DNA of 41,284 bases from Eggerthella sp. CAG:368 (GTDB lineage: Bacteria; Actinomycetota; Coriobacteriia; Coriobacteriales; Eggerthellaceae): the NCBI GenBank assembly GCA_000434775.1, contig FR895475.1, forward strand, positions 50,541 through 91,824. The letters run 5' to 3'. The notes beneath the pieces were generated by a model that was not told the DNA's origin, did not search any database, and saw only the letters and a list, made by a program, of their open reading frames with translations. The position numbers and the translations under genes are program-made. Numbering within the stretch: position 1 is the first letter of the stretch; each line of letters opens with the position of its first letter. Positions 17,003 through 25,035 of the stretch are shown here, piece after piece.

Positions 17003-17515
17003 ATGGGCTCTTTTGATCCTCATATTTCGGAAGACGTGGTAGCGGTTGTTGCTTCGAGTGTTGAGCGCATGAGTCTTCTGCGTCAAGTGGACTTGCTTTC
17101 TTTTGTTATGGGCGAAGGGTTGGTTGCTGGTCCAGCTTCTCAATACTGCTATTACTATGCGCGCCGCCAAGGTTACGATATTCCCCCTTTCCCTCTAGCG
17201 GGCTGCGGCGAAATCAAAGAATTCTTTTCTGATCAGGGAGTTTCAAACGTTCCTGAATGGTATTCAAAAATTGGAATCGATGAAAAAGGGTATACATGCC
17301 TTCATGAGCGCACCATTGTCGCCGTTCGTGATGCTCACAATCGGCGCATGGCTTATTTGCTTGATGGGGAATACCACACCCAGGATAAAGACTTTCTCTC
17401 GTTGTCTGAAAGCGGTGTTGCTCTTAGATTAGGGGAGCAGCGGTTGCGGGGGCTTTTGCAGATCCTCTTTGATTTCTTAGTTCGTGGCAATTCGGGCGGA
17501 AGGCCGCTCTTTTAA
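17003..17515 (+). CDS. Conserved-looking hypothetical protein
   Basis: 170 aa, not recognised. There is no signal peptide or membrane segment. The sequence is balanced and soluble-looking, with an aromatic stretch (SQYCYYYARRQGYDIPPFPL) and a charged C-terminal helix (LRLGEQRLRGLLQILFDFLV). Codon use matches its neighbours. The start is ATG 17003; an adjacent TTG at 17000 is in frame, and AAGGAAA at 16986-16993 could serve either. It diverges from the PurF-like/HelD/PAP2 operon and is transcribed alone toward a hairpin. No function is proposed. Confidence 0.7.
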   Translation: MGSFDPHISEDVVAVVASSVERMSLLRQVDLLSFVMGEGLVAGPASQYCYYYARRQGYDIPPFPLAGCGEIKEFFSDQGVSNVPEWYSKIGIDEKGYTCLHERTIVAVRDAHNRRMAYLLDGEYHTQDKDFLSLSESGVALRLGEQRLRGLLQILFDFLVRGNSGGRPLF

Positions 17516-17520
17516 AGAAA

Positions 17521-17580
17521 CCCCGCGGAAGGAATCAGGAACCAAAATAGGTTCCGGTTCTAATTCCACGAGGCTTTAGG
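17521..17580 (+). terminator. Long imperfect hairpin after the orphan gene
   Basis: A central GGAACC/GGTTCC stem (17538-17543, 17550-17555) is extended by outer, partly mismatched arms (CCGCGGAA with TTCCACGAGG) and followed by a short CTTT. It lies just after the stop at 17515. Likely a terminator, but the T-tract is poor. Confidence 0.5.
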
Positions 17581-17673
17581 CGTTGAAGAGTATTACCGCA
17601 AAACGTTATCTGTCTGCATTGGCCCAAGAAGGCGGAAGCGTGAGATAAAAGCGCTTATCTTGCAAAAGAAGAG

Positions 17674-18033
17674 CTATTCACGCTGAGACCCTTCAAATGT
17701 TGAACGTCCCATTTTAATTCCGCCAAGAATGTGAATATGGAGATGAGGAACGGTAGTTGCTGAATCGGGGCCGGTGTTGATTACGCAGCGATAGCCGGAT
17801 TCGTACACTCCCTTAAGCTTTGCAACCTCGGGAACAACTGAAAGAAGATGTCCTAACACATCAGCAGGAACGCCAGATTGCAGGTCGGTGAAGTGCTGCT
17901 TGGGAACAACGAGGGTATGAACAGGGGCTTCTGGTTCAATGTCGTCAAAAGCAAAGCAAATATCATCCTCGTAAACTTTTTTTGCGGGGATTTCCCCTGC
18001 GATCAATTTACAAAACAAGCAATCGTCACTCAT
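17674..18033 (-). CDS. HIT-family (HinT-like) purine nucleotide hydrolase
   Basis: 119 aa, the usual size of HinT-type proteins. The opening CLFCKLIAGEIPAKKVYED is the classic HIT N terminus, and the histidine triad is visible as VPHLHIHILGG. HinT enzymes hydrolyse phosphoramidates of AMP such as aminoacyl adenylates. The ATG at 18033 has an AAAAAGGAGC Shine-Dalgarno. It is convergent with the hypothetical gene at 17003. Single-gene transcript; the terminator at 18139-18166 upstream belongs to the next gene. Confidence 0.94.
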   Translation of the reverse strand: MSDDCLFCKLIAGEIPAKKVYEDDICFAFDDIEPEAPVHTLVVPKQHFTDLQSGVPADVLGHLLSVVPEVAKLKGVYESGYRCVINTGPDSATTVPHLHIHILGGIKMGRSTFEGSQRE

Positions 18034-18138
18034 AATCTTGCTCCTTTTTAGCGATGGCTATGAACGCAATAACGTATGCGTTTGTTGGTTTCATCTTACC
18101 AAGAGCTATTGGATAATGAATGGTGAAATAAGAAAAAG

Positions 18139-18166
18139 AAACCCCACTTAGAAGGAAGTGGGGTTT
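18139..18166 (-). terminator. Intrinsic terminator of the radical SAM gene
   Basis: AAACCCCACTT (18139-18149) and AAGTGGGGTTT (18156-18166) form an 11-bp perfect stem with a 6-nt loop. On the minus strand it is followed by TTTCTTTTTCTT, a good U-tract. Confidence 0.85.
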
Positions 18167-18272
18167 GTGGCCAACCAAACGGTAAGCCTCTAAACAATAC
18201 TCAATGTGGCGTTGGTGTCGAATGGAGGCAGTGAAGAGATAATCGCATCAACTCCAACTATTATTGAGCAGG

Positions 18273-19727
18273 TTAGATATGATGGGGCTTCTGGAAAGGA
18301 GCTTCGTATTTCGGATTAATGCCACACTCCTGCATGCGATGTTCATCGGTTTTTGCCATTCCAACCATTTCAGCTTGACGAGCTTCATAGCGTTCGTCTT
18401 CGGTGTTGTGCCAAAGCTCCTTTGCAATGGGGTACCACTGCTCAGCTTGTGGGGCACACTTCATAGCGAGGTCGTAAGCGCTTTCTTCGTGTTGAAGATC
18501 GGTAGATTTTGCCTCTGAGCGCTCAACCATTTCAACGAGCTTTTGTGGGTTTTCCAGCATAGGGCAAGGACGCAAAAGGTTACCGTCGAAGGGTTGGTTG
18601 TGGTAATACTCCATAAAGAGAGGCGACTGAAGTGCTTCAACAAGCGACATGTCGTGAATGTTGGCGTTTGAGTAATGAATAAATACGCAAGGTTCAACAT
18701 CGCCGCGTGCGTTGATATGCAGATAACGTCGACCGCCTGCAATGCAGCCGCCAACGAATTCACCATCATTTTGGAAGTCGAGCGTGAAGAGTGGCTTAGT
18801 CTTGCGCATTTCGCGGACATGATTGTAAAGCAAAATGCGCTGGTCAGGATTAGGTATGAGACTGGTTGGAGAATCAACGCCCACTGGCATATAGGTAAAA
18901 ATCCAGCAGAATAACGCGCCTTTTTCGATCATCCAATCCCAGTATTCCTCTGTGGCAATACTCGAAGCATTTTCGCTTGTGTAGCACGCAGAAATACCAA
19001 AAGGAAGCTTATGGGAGTTCAAAAGATCCATGGCTTCTTCAATGCGTTTATACACGCCTTCTCCGCGACGGGCATCGGTTGCTTCTTCAAAGCCTTCAGC
19101 ACTGATGGCGGGGATGAAGTTTTTAACGCGAATCATATCTTGGCAAAACTCTTCATCAATAAGGGTTGCATTGGTGAAGCAGAGAAAGGCGCAATCGGAG
19201 TGCTTTTCGCATAGTTTGATAAGGTCCTTTTTGCGCACCAGAGGTTCGCCGCCCGTATAGATGTAAACATGGATACCGAGTTCTTTGCCTTGAGTGATGA
19301 TTGAATCAATGTCATTGTAGGAAAGATTCAAATTGTGACCGTATTCAGCAGCCCAGCATCCTTTGCAATGAAGGTTGCAGGCGCTGGTGGGGTCGAGCAA
19401 AATTGCCCAAGGAATATTGCAATGGTACTTATCACGCATTTTTTCCTGAACAGGCCATGCCAAAATGTTAGCGTCAACTCCTACGGTTTTAATGAGATCT
19501 GGCATAACCTCAGGATTGAGTTTGGTCATTTTAACAAGGAGTTGATACCAGTTGTTTTTGTCGGCGATCGACTCAGAGAAGGCACTTCTCTGAGAATAGA
19601 AAACGCTTTTAGGTGTGATTTTATTAATAGTGTTCATGGCTTTTTCGAAGTGCGTTTCAGGATCTTCGATTAAATAGTCAATTACTTTATAGAGCGCCTT
19701 TCGTGTTGCATTGTTTACAAAGTCCAT
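18273..19727 (-). CDS. Radical SAM protein with C-terminal cysteine region
   Basis: 484 aa. The radical SAM cluster motif CNLHCKGCWAAEY (Cys-x3-Cys-x2-Cys, about residues 116-123) is followed by the expected GGEPLVRKKDL. The C-terminal part (about 320-415) contains GGCIAGG, GDVEPCVFIHYSNANIHDMS and RPCPML, resembling the auxiliary-cluster (SPASM/twitch-like) segment in which cysteines bind a second Fe-S cluster. An unusual 110-residue N-terminal extension precedes the core. The substrate is unknown. It is divergent from a TetR-family regulator, with palindromes between them, suggesting local control. ATG at 19727 follows GGGGAG at good spacing. Confidence 0.88.
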   Translation of the reverse strand: MDFVNNATRKALYKVIDYLIEDPETHFEKAMNTINKITPKSVFYSQRSAFSESIADKNNWYQLLVKMTKLNPEVMPDLIKTVGVDANILAWPVQEKMRDKYHCNIPWAILLDPTSACNLHCKGCWAAEYGHNLNLSYNDIDSIITQGKELGIHVYIYTGGEPLVRKKDLIKLCEKHSDCAFLCFTNATLIDEEFCQDMIRVKNFIPAISAEGFEEATDARRGEGVYKRIEEAMDLLNSHKLPFGISACYTSENASSIATEEYWDWMIEKGALFCWIFTYMPVGVDSPTSLIPNPDQRILLYNHVREMRKTKPLFTLDFQNDGEFVGGCIAGGRRYLHINARGDVEPCVFIHYSNANIHDMSLVEALQSPLFMEYYHNQPFDGNLLRPCPMLENPQKLVEMVERSEAKSTDLQHEESAYDLAMKCAPQAEQWYPIAKELWHNTEDERYEARQAEMVGMAKTDEHRMQECGINPKYEAPFQKPHHI

Positions 19728-19755
19728 TCAGTACTCCCCATCTTTTTTGACCCTC

Positions 19756-19809
19756 ATGTACAATTGTTAATTTTTTCGGACTTGTGTGAAATAATTCACA
19801 GTTGTACAT
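19756..19809. promoter_or_regulatory. Nested inverted repeats between radical SAM and TetR genes
   Basis: Outer arms ATGTACAATTGT (19756-19767) and ACAGTTGTACAT (19798-19809) match at 11 of 12 positions, 30 bp apart. An inner palindrome TGTGAA-ATAA-TTCACA spans 19785-19800. These are the best operator candidates for the adjacent TetR-family repressor. Confidence 0.5.
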
Positions 19810-19911
19810 TATTTCTTGTTGAGAAAATTGTATTTCTATGGGGGAACGAATCAATAGCCAGAAATAATTCCATTGTGTAATTTTCATCAAATAAAAGCGA
19901 GTTGGGGATAA

Positions 19912-20544
19912 ATGACAAAGGCAAATACCGCAGGTAAATCTAAGAGTTTAGACAGGCGCGTTGTAAAAACACGCAAGGCCATTCGAGATGCACTTAAAAG
20001 TCTTGTAGTAACCAAAGGCGTCAAGGGGGTTAGCATCAGTGCTATTGCCCGTGAAGCCGATATTGATCGCAAAACGTTTTATTTGCATTACGAATCTATT
20101 GATGATTTAGTTGAGTCTTTAATCAAAGAACATTTGACGGAGATATCAGATGTTATCAAGCAGCTTCCTTCTGAGGCCAACTTAAAAGAAGCGTTAAAAG
20201 TTTTCTTTTCAAAGATTAACGCTCTCATCATAGAAAATATGGATTTTTATCAATATATAGCAGGTAATATGCCAATAGATTACACCATTAAGCATCTGCG
20301 AGATCCCTTGGGGGAGTGGATTCTCGAGCTCAATCCTGCGCTTACGGCAATTGATGAAAAGACCCTTGATCGCCTCCTCTCTTTTCACGTAGCAGGTGTG
20401 GTTGCAATGTATGATTCTTGGCTTCAATCGCGTGAAGGAGAAATAGAAGAGGTTTCTTCTTTAGCGCTTGAAGTTGTGTTTAATAGTTTTGAAGGACTCG
20501 GCATTAGATACTTGGAAAAACGACTTCAAATCGTCTGGTCATAA
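19912..20544 (+). CDS. TetR/AcrR-family transcriptional regulator
   Basis: 210 aa. The N-terminal 60 residues form a TetR HTH: RKAIRDALKSLVVTKGVKGV, then ISAIAREADIDRKTFYLHYE with the usual FYxHY end. The C-terminal domain resembles that of TetR_C-type regulators with an aromatic ligand pocket, but its ligand is unknown. Start ATG follows GGGGATAA. It is divergent from the radical SAM gene, its likely target; the thiamine genes downstream start 160 bp later and probably have their own promoter. Confidence 0.92.
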   Translation: MTKANTAGKSKSLDRRVVKTRKAIRDALKSLVVTKGVKGVSISAIAREADIDRKTFYLHYESIDDLVESLIKEHLTEISDVIKQLPSEANLKEALKVFFSKINALIIENMDFYQYIAGNMPIDYTIKHLRDPLGEWILELNPALTAIDEKTLDRLLSFHVAGVVAMYDSWLQSREGEIEEVSSLALEVVFNSFEGLGIRYLEKRLQIVWS

Positions 20545-20578
20545 GGCGGTTCCTAGCAAGATATTCGTAATCGTTTCA

Positions 20579-20608
20579 TTGTCTGTTTTGGCTTTCGCAT
20601 AGTATAGA
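20579..20608 (+). promoter_or_regulatory. Possible promoter of the thiM operon
   Basis: TTGTCT (20579-20584) and TATAGA (20603-20608) are spaced 18 bp apart in the TetR-thiM gap. This is a weak sequence-only assignment. No TPP riboswitch core is recognisable in the same gap. Confidence 0.3.
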
Positions 20609-20703
20609 GTTCTGCCCTAAAGGACGTTCTGTTGACCTGTATGCTGAAGAGTTTTCTGTTACTGTGAGATGAATGCTAAGTAAAGGAAATGAAAGGATTT
20701 TTC

Positions 20704-21561
20704 ATGTCTTGTGGGCCAATTCAAGATGCAGCGAAAAACCTTGCCGCAGAAATTGTAGAAGCCGTTGAAGCGGTTCGTAAAAACAATCCTATGGCGGGTT
20801 CTATTACCAATACGGTGACCATCGATTTTGTGGCTAACGTCCAGCTTGCTGTTGGGGGTTCTGCTGCTATGGTGTATCTGCCTGATGAGGGTGAATTTCT
20901 TGTTCGAGCGGGCGGAGCGACCTATGTGAATATGGGCACCATGTTTCCGGTATACGAACAAACACTCCCTGCGGTTGGCAGGATTTCGGCTGAGCTAAAG
21001 AAGCCTTGGGTTCTTGACCCTGTTGGTATTGGTATTGGGTCTTTGCGCACCAAGCTTCTTCACGAATTAAGGCAGTATAAGCCCGCAATTGTTCGAGGTA
21101 ATTCCTCCGAGATTATTGCACTTGCAGGATTATGGGATGTTCTTGATCGCGTCGATAAAACCTCTCGTCCGCGGGGTGTTGATAGTACTGATGAGGTGGA
21201 AGCAGCGCGTGAGGCAGCTTTAGCTATAGCGCGTTTTACGGGTGGAGCTGTCGCTGTTTCAGGGAAGGAGGATCTCGTAACCGATGGTCATTTTGTTGCA
21301 TATTCGAAGGGTGGTAGCGAACTAATGAACAAGGTTACCGGGTTTGGGTGTTCTCTTGGTGGAGTGTGTGCCGTGTATGCAACGCAGACAACCCCTTTTG
21401 TTGCCGCCTTAGCAGCGGTTGCCCACTACAACGCTGCAGGTACGTGCGCTCGGGTTCGTGCGCAGGCTCCAGCAAGTTTTAAAGTTGCGTTTATTGATGA
21501 GCTGTACCGTTTAACAGCTGAAGAAATATCTCAGAACCCATTGAGGGTTGAGGAGGCATAA
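20704..21561 (+). CDS. thiM: Hydroxyethylthiazole kinase
   Basis: 285 aa ribokinase-fold kinase that phosphorylates the thiazole moiety of thiamine for salvage. Family features: PMAGSITNTVTIDFVANVQL near residue 27, GGSAAMVYLPDEGEF, WVLDPVGIGIGSLR, VRGNSSEIIALAG and the ATP/anion-hole region VTGFGCSLGGVCA, containing the catalytic Cys typical of ThiM. The ATG at 20704 has AAAGGA 6 nt before it; the ATG at 20689 has its purine tract too close. First gene of thiM, MTH1187-like, thiE. No thiC, thiD or thiG is nearby, consistent with salvage. Confidence 0.94.
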   Translation: MSCGPIQDAAKNLAAEIVEAVEAVRKNNPMAGSITNTVTIDFVANVQLAVGGSAAMVYLPDEGEFLVRAGGATYVNMGTMFPVYEQTLPAVGRISAELKKPWVLDPVGIGIGSLRTKLLHELRQYKPAIVRGNSSEIIALAGLWDVLDRVDKTSRPRGVDSTDEVEAAREAALAIARFTGGAVAVSGKEDLVTDGHFVAYSKGGSELMNKVTGFGCSLGGVCAVYATQTTPFVAALAAVAHYNAAGTCARVRAQAPASFKVAFIDELYRLTAEEISQNPLRVEEA

Positions 21562-21858
21562 ATGAATACACTCGTTGCAGTCGCCATTGCTCCTTTTGGT
21601 GTAGGGGAAGAACTTTCCGCCGAAGTTGCAGAAGTGGTTAAGGTGATCAGAGAATCGGGGCTTCCCAATAAAACCTACTCCATGTTTACTGAAATTGAGG
21701 GGGAATGGGATGAGGTTATGAAGGTGGTCAAAGAGGCTACCTACGTGTTGGCTGAGAAGGGAATTCGTACCGAAGTAATTCTGAAAGCAGATATTCGTCC
21801 TGGCTTCACCAATACCATGGAAGCTAAAGTTGAAAAAGTGAATACTATTTTGTCGTAA
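21562..21858 (+). CDS. MTH1187/YkoF-like thiamine-binding protein
   Basis: 98 aa with the MTH1187-family signature: VAVAIAPFGVGEELSAEVAEVVKVIRESG, then PNKTYSMFTEIEGEWDEVMKVVKEA and RTEVILKADIRPG. Members are small ferredoxin-like tetramers often annotated as thiamine-binding. The gene starts directly at the base after the thiM stop and ends 12 bp before thiE, so it is translationally tied into the operon. Its location supports a role in binding thiazole or thiamine for these enzymes (inference). Confidence 0.9.
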   Translation: MNTLVAVAIAPFGVGEELSAEVAEVVKVIRESGLPNKTYSMFTEIEGEWDEVMKVVKEATYVLAEKGIRTEVILKADIRPGFTNTMEAKVEKVNTILS

Positions 21859-21870
21859 GGGGTTTTGACA

Positions 21871-22560
21871 ATGCGTGACGTGCTTGATATATCAGCCTAT
21901 TTGGTTATAGGGCCTGAAAACACCAAAGGTCGTTCTGTTGCAAGTGTGGCAAAGCAGGCTCTTGAGGCAGGGTTTACGTGTATCCAAATTCGTTCAAAAG
22001 AATGCTCTGCTCGCGAGCTTATCGACTGTACGCGACAAGTTGCGCAAGTAATTGCTGATCTTGGAAAATCAGATTCTGTAGTTTTGTTGGTGGATGATCG
22101 CTTGGATGTTGTACTCGCTGCTCGTGAACAGGGCATCAAGGTTGATGGTATCCATGTTGGCCAGAGTGATATTCCTGTTGAAGTTTGTCGAAAGTTTTTG
22201 GGGGAGAGTGCAGTCGTTGGTCTTTCGGCTCGTGTTGATGAAATGCTTTCCTATGTCAAAACAGCGGATGTGAGTTGTGTTGATTATTTTGGTGTTGGTC
22301 CTTTGCATGAGACCGCAACCAAAACTGATTGTGGTTTAGACAAAGAGGGGAATTTTATCATCAAAACTTTAGATGATATTGCAGAGCTCGAAAAGGTGAG
22401 CCCCGCTCCTATCGTGGTTGGTGGTGGCGTTAAAGCAGTTGATTTACCTGCTTTGAAAGAAACGGGGATAGCAGGCTTTTTCGTGGTATCTGCTGTGTGC
22501 GCTGCGGAAAATCCCTATGTAGCGGCCAAAGAGCTAGTTGATATTTGGAGTGCTTCGTAG
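21871..22560 (+). CDS. thiE: Thiamine phosphate synthase
   Basis: 229 aa TIM-barrel enzyme joining thiazole phosphate to HMP pyrophosphate. Family motifs: CIQIRSKECSARELI (QxRxK), VVLLVDDRLDVVLA, DGIHVGQSDIPV, CVDYFGVGPLHETATKTD and PIVVGGGVK. ATG at 21871 sits 8 nt after AAGGGG; an in-frame TTG at 21865 is too close. Final gene of the thiamine salvage operon, followed by strong hairpins. Product: thiamine monophosphate, which still needs ThiL, not seen in this window. Confidence 0.95.
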   Translation: MRDVLDISAYLVIGPENTKGRSVASVAKQALEAGFTCIQIRSKECSARELIDCTRQVAQVIADLGKSDSVVLLVDDRLDVVLAAREQGIKVDGIHVGQSDIPVEVCRKFLGESAVVGLSARVDEMLSYVKTADVSCVDYFGVGPLHETATKTDCGLDKEGNFIIKTLDDIAELEKVSPAPIVVGGGVKAVDLPALKETGIAGFFVVSAVCAAENPYVAAKELVDIWSAS

Positions 22561-22593
22561 CGCTGCTTAAAAGATTATGGATTGAAGTTTGCG

Positions 22594-22626
22594 TTTTATC
22601 CTTAAGGTTTTCGCTTAAGGATAAAA
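22594..22626 (+). terminator. Perfect hairpin after thiE
   Basis: TTTTATCCTTAAG (22594-22606) pairs perfectly with CTTAAGGATAAAA (22614-22626) around a 7-nt loop. It is AT-rich and lacks a T-tract downstream, so it may assist the stronger terminator that follows. Confidence 0.5.
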
Positions 22627-22640
22627 TTGAATCGGATACA

Positions 22641-22678
22641 ACAAAACAGCGCCCAGTTAATTCGAGGCGCTGTTTTGT
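22641..22678. terminator. Bidirectional intrinsic terminator between thiE and panD
   Basis: ACAAAACAGCGCC (22641-22653) pairs perfectly with GGCGCTGTTTTGT (22666-22678), with T-rich sequence on both outer flanks (TTTTGTTTT on plus; TGTTTTGTTGTATCC on minus). It serves the convergent thiE and pan operons. Confidence 0.9.
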
Positions 22679-22699
22679 TTTAAATCTATACGCTATACC

Positions 22700-23083
22700 T
22701 TATTTGATTTCGCCGTGAAGTTCGTATTGAGTTACTTCGCTGATCTGGTTGTTCTCGTCAACGAAAACAACGTTAGGGCGATGAGTTTTAGCTTCTTCAG
22801 GAGTTACCTGACAATAGCACATGATAATGCAGGTATCACCAGGCTGAACCAAACGAGCAGCAGCGCCGTTGAGGCAAATCATGCCGCTGCCAGGCTCGCC
22901 AGCGATGGTGTAGGTTTCCAAGCGGGAACCGTTATTGCAATCAACAACCTGAACCATTTCATATTCACGAATGCCTGCTGCTTCAAGTAAAACAGGATCT
23001 ACCGTGATGCTGCCGACATAGTTGAGTTCAGCTTGACGGATAGTTGCTCGATGGATTTTGCCCTTTAACATAGTGAGCATCAT
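22700..23083 (-). CDS. panD: Aspartate 1-decarboxylase
   Basis: 127 aa, the normal size for pyruvoyl-dependent PanD, which makes beta-alanine for pantothenate. [27 protein letters not shown] holds the self-processing Gly-Ser bond (VGSITVD; Ser becomes the pyruvoyl group), and [15 protein letters not shown] is the conserved turn. Two ATGs lie at 23083 and 23080; AGGAGG is 12 nt before the first, so 23083 is used. Last gene of the pan cluster, separated from panC by 179 bp that contain a strong palindrome. Confidence 0.95.
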   Translation of the reverse strand: MMLTMLKGKIHRATIRQAELNYVGSITVDPVLLEAAGIREYEMVQVVDCNNGSRLETYTIAGEPGSGMICLNGAAARLVQPGDTCIIMCYCQVTPEEAKTHRPNVVFVDENNQISEVTQYELHGEIK

Positions 23084-23118
23084 AATGTGTTACTTCCTCC
23101 TGAGGTATTTGCTTCGAT

Positions 23119-23143
23119 GGTTTTCATGCAAGATGCATGAACC
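23119..23143. promoter_or_regulatory. Palindrome upstream of panD
   Basis: TTCATGCA-AGA-TGCATGAA (23123-23130, 23134-23141) is a perfect 8-3-8 inverted repeat flanked by GG and CC, 36 bp before the panD start. The short 3-bp centre suits a DNA operator better than an RNA hairpin. panD may be separately controlled from panC. Confidence 0.45.
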
Positions 23144-23262
23144 AGCGTGTAAGCCAACGGCTATAGTACCTTGTTTGTTGGATAAATCAATTGTTCTGCA
23201 AAATAAATACTTTTTTATCGTACGAAGAGCAACTGTTTATTCTTCGCGTTTTTGACCTGCTC

Positions 23263-24114
23263 TTACTTGGTTGGGTCAAAGAAGAAATTGTCGATAAGGC
23301 GCGTTTTTCCGATGCGTACCGCAATAGCACAAAGAACTTCGCCTTCAATAGTGTCGACAGGTTTTACGGTATCGGTGCTAACCAGCTCGATATATTCAGG
23401 ATCTGCCATGGGCTCCTGAGAAAGAACGTCAGCAACCGCCTTACGGATTACTGCAGTATCCTTTTCGCCTTCTTCGCAAAGCTTTTTGCCTTCTGCTAAA
23501 GAGCGGCTTAGGATGGTTGCTGCTTTGCGCTCTTCGTCGCTCAAGTATGTGTTACGTGAGCTTTTTGCCAAACCATCATCTTCACGAATAATAGGACAAC
23601 CAACAACCTCAAGGCCAAAGTTAAGATCGCGAACCATGCGGCGAATAACAAGTAACTGCTGCGCATCTTTCTGACCGAAATAAGCACGATCGGGAGTAAC
23701 AATGTTGAAGAGTTTCCCAACGACTAAGCAAACGCCATCAAAGTGAACAGGGCGACTCTTTCCGCAGAGTTCCTCTGAGATGTCGGCCATATGAATGGTG
23801 GTGCTACGATCAGGGTAGTACATTTCTTCTGGTGTTGGATGGAAGATCAAAGAAGCACCAGCCTCTTCACATTTAGCCTGATCACGAGCTAAATCGCGCG
23901 GATAGCTTTCCAGGTCTTCATTGGGACCAAACTGAGTGGGGTTTACAAAAACGCTTACAACAACGCGATCATTATCGGCGGCTGCTTGCTTTATGAGGCT
24001 TTGATGACCCTCGTGTAAAAAGCCCATAGTAGGAACGAGCCCTACGGTAAGTCCTTGTGCACGCCATTCGGCAACACGCGCACGTACCTCAGCAATGGTT
24101 TCAACGGTTTCCAT
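23263..24114 (-). CDS. panC: Pantothenate synthetase
   Basis: 283 aa ATP-dependent ligase of pantoate and beta-alanine. Motifs: VPTMGFLHEGHQSLI (nucleotide-binding HIGH-like), VSVFVNPTQFGPNEDL, YFGQKDAQQL and the KSSRNTYLS loop (KMSKS-like). Length is normal. ATG at 24114 follows GGAAAGG. It sits 71 bp after panB; two small hairpins lie in that gap (24138-24152 and 24162-24177). Confidence 0.96.
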   Translation of the reverse strand: METVETIAEVRARVAEWRAQGLTVGLVPTMGFLHEGHQSLIKQAAADNDRVVVSVFVNPTQFGPNEDLESYPRDLARDQAKCEEAGASLIFHPTPEEMYYPDRSTTIHMADISEELCGKSRPVHFDGVCLVVGKLFNIVTPDRAYFGQKDAQQLLVIRRMVRDLNFGLEVVGCPIIREDDGLAKSSRNTYLSDEERKAATILSRSLAEGKKLCEEGEKDTAVIRKAVADVLSQEPMADPEYIELVSTDTVKPVDTIEGEVLCAIAVRIGKTRLIDNFFFDPTK

Positions 24115-24137
24115 TAGTATTTGCCTTTCCTTCCCCT

Positions 24138-24177
24138 CCGCACGGTATGCGGTCTTCGGTTTGAGCCTGTTGGCTCA
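24138..24177. repeat. Two adjacent small hairpins in the panB-panC gap
   Basis: CCGCA/TGCGG (24138-24142, 24148-24152) and TGAGCC/GGCTCA (24162-24167, 24172-24177) fold side by side. Located inside the operon, they may be processing or stability elements; they are not terminators on the transcribed strand. Confidence 0.4.
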
Positions 24178-24185
24178 TGACTTTT

Positions 24186-25013
24186 TTAATACAGCTTTTC
24201 TAAAACTTCTTCATCAATCTTAAAGGTGTGCTCTGCTGCAGGGAATGATGAATCCTGAACAGCAGCACAGTATTCCTGAACACCTTGTTTCATCATTGCG
24301 CCAACTTCTGCGAATTTGCGAACAAACTTAGGCGTGAAATTGTCATACATGCCGAGCATGTCTTGGTAAACCAAAACCTGGCCATCGCAGCCAGCACCTG
24401 CACCAATGCCAATGGTTGGAACAGCAACTTTTGCCGTGATGATTTCAGCAAGTTTAGCAGGAACACATTCAAGGACGATAGCGAAAGCACCTGCAGCTTC
24501 AAGTGCTTGAGCGTCTTCAATAATCTTACGAGCAGCTTCTTCGCTCTTACCTTGAACTTTAAAGCCTCCAAAAGCGTTGATGGATTGAGGCGTTAAGCCT
24601 AGGTGACCTACAACGGGGATGGAAGCACGTGTCATTGCCTCAATTTCAGGACAAAAAGCAGCTCCACCTTCAAGCTTTACGGCTTGAGCTCCTGCTTCTT
24701 TAATAAAGCGTCCTGCATTTTCTACTGCCTGTTGGACTGAAAGATGGTACGACATATAAGGCATATCACCGACGACCAGCGCGTTTTTTGCTCCACGAAC
24801 AACTGCTTTGGTGTGGTGGATCATGTCTTCCATAGTTACCGGGAGAGTGCTGTCGTAACCAAGCATGGTCATGCCGAGCGAGTCGCCAACGAGCATGCTA
24901 TCTACGCCCGCTTCGTCAAAGAGTTTAGCGGTTGAATAGTCATAAGCGGTGAGCATAGTGAGTTTTTTGCCCTGTTTTTTGGCGTCCTTGAATGTTGTGA
25001 CGGTGTTTTTCAT
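24186..25013 (-). CDS. panB: 3-methyl-2-oxobutanoate hydroxymethyltransferase
   Basis: 275 aa enzyme that makes ketopantoate from alpha-ketoisovalerate and methylene-tetrahydrofolate. Motifs: [39 protein letters not shown] (metal-binding Asp), [18 protein letters not shown] and [18 protein letters not shown]. The ATG at 25013 has an AAGGAG Shine-Dalgarno 7 nt upstream; a further in-frame extension (to 25091) overlaps the upstream gene and is rejected. It lies 22 bp after the Rossmann/DUF2520 gene. Confidence 0.96.
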   Translation of the reverse strand: MKNTVTTFKDAKKQGKKLTMLTAYDYSTAKLFDEAGVDSMLVGDSLGMTMLGYDSTLPVTMEDMIHHTKAVVRGAKNALVVGDMPYMSYHLSVQQAVENAGRFIKEAGAQAVKLEGGAAFCPEIEAMTRASIPVVGHLGLTPQSINAFGGFKVQGKSEEAARKIIEDAQALEAAGAFAIVLECVPAKLAEIITAKVAVPTIGIGAGAGCDGQVLVYQDMLGMYDNFTPKFVRKFAEVGAMMKQGVQEYCAAVQDSSFPAAEHTFKIDEEVLEKLY

Positions 25014-25035
25014 TTTTTGTCTCCTTAATAACGAT

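Noticed and set aside
20545..20703. TPP riboswitch before thiM
   Set aside because: The CUGAGA and GAACCUGAUC-type core elements are not visible; only a chance GACCTG.
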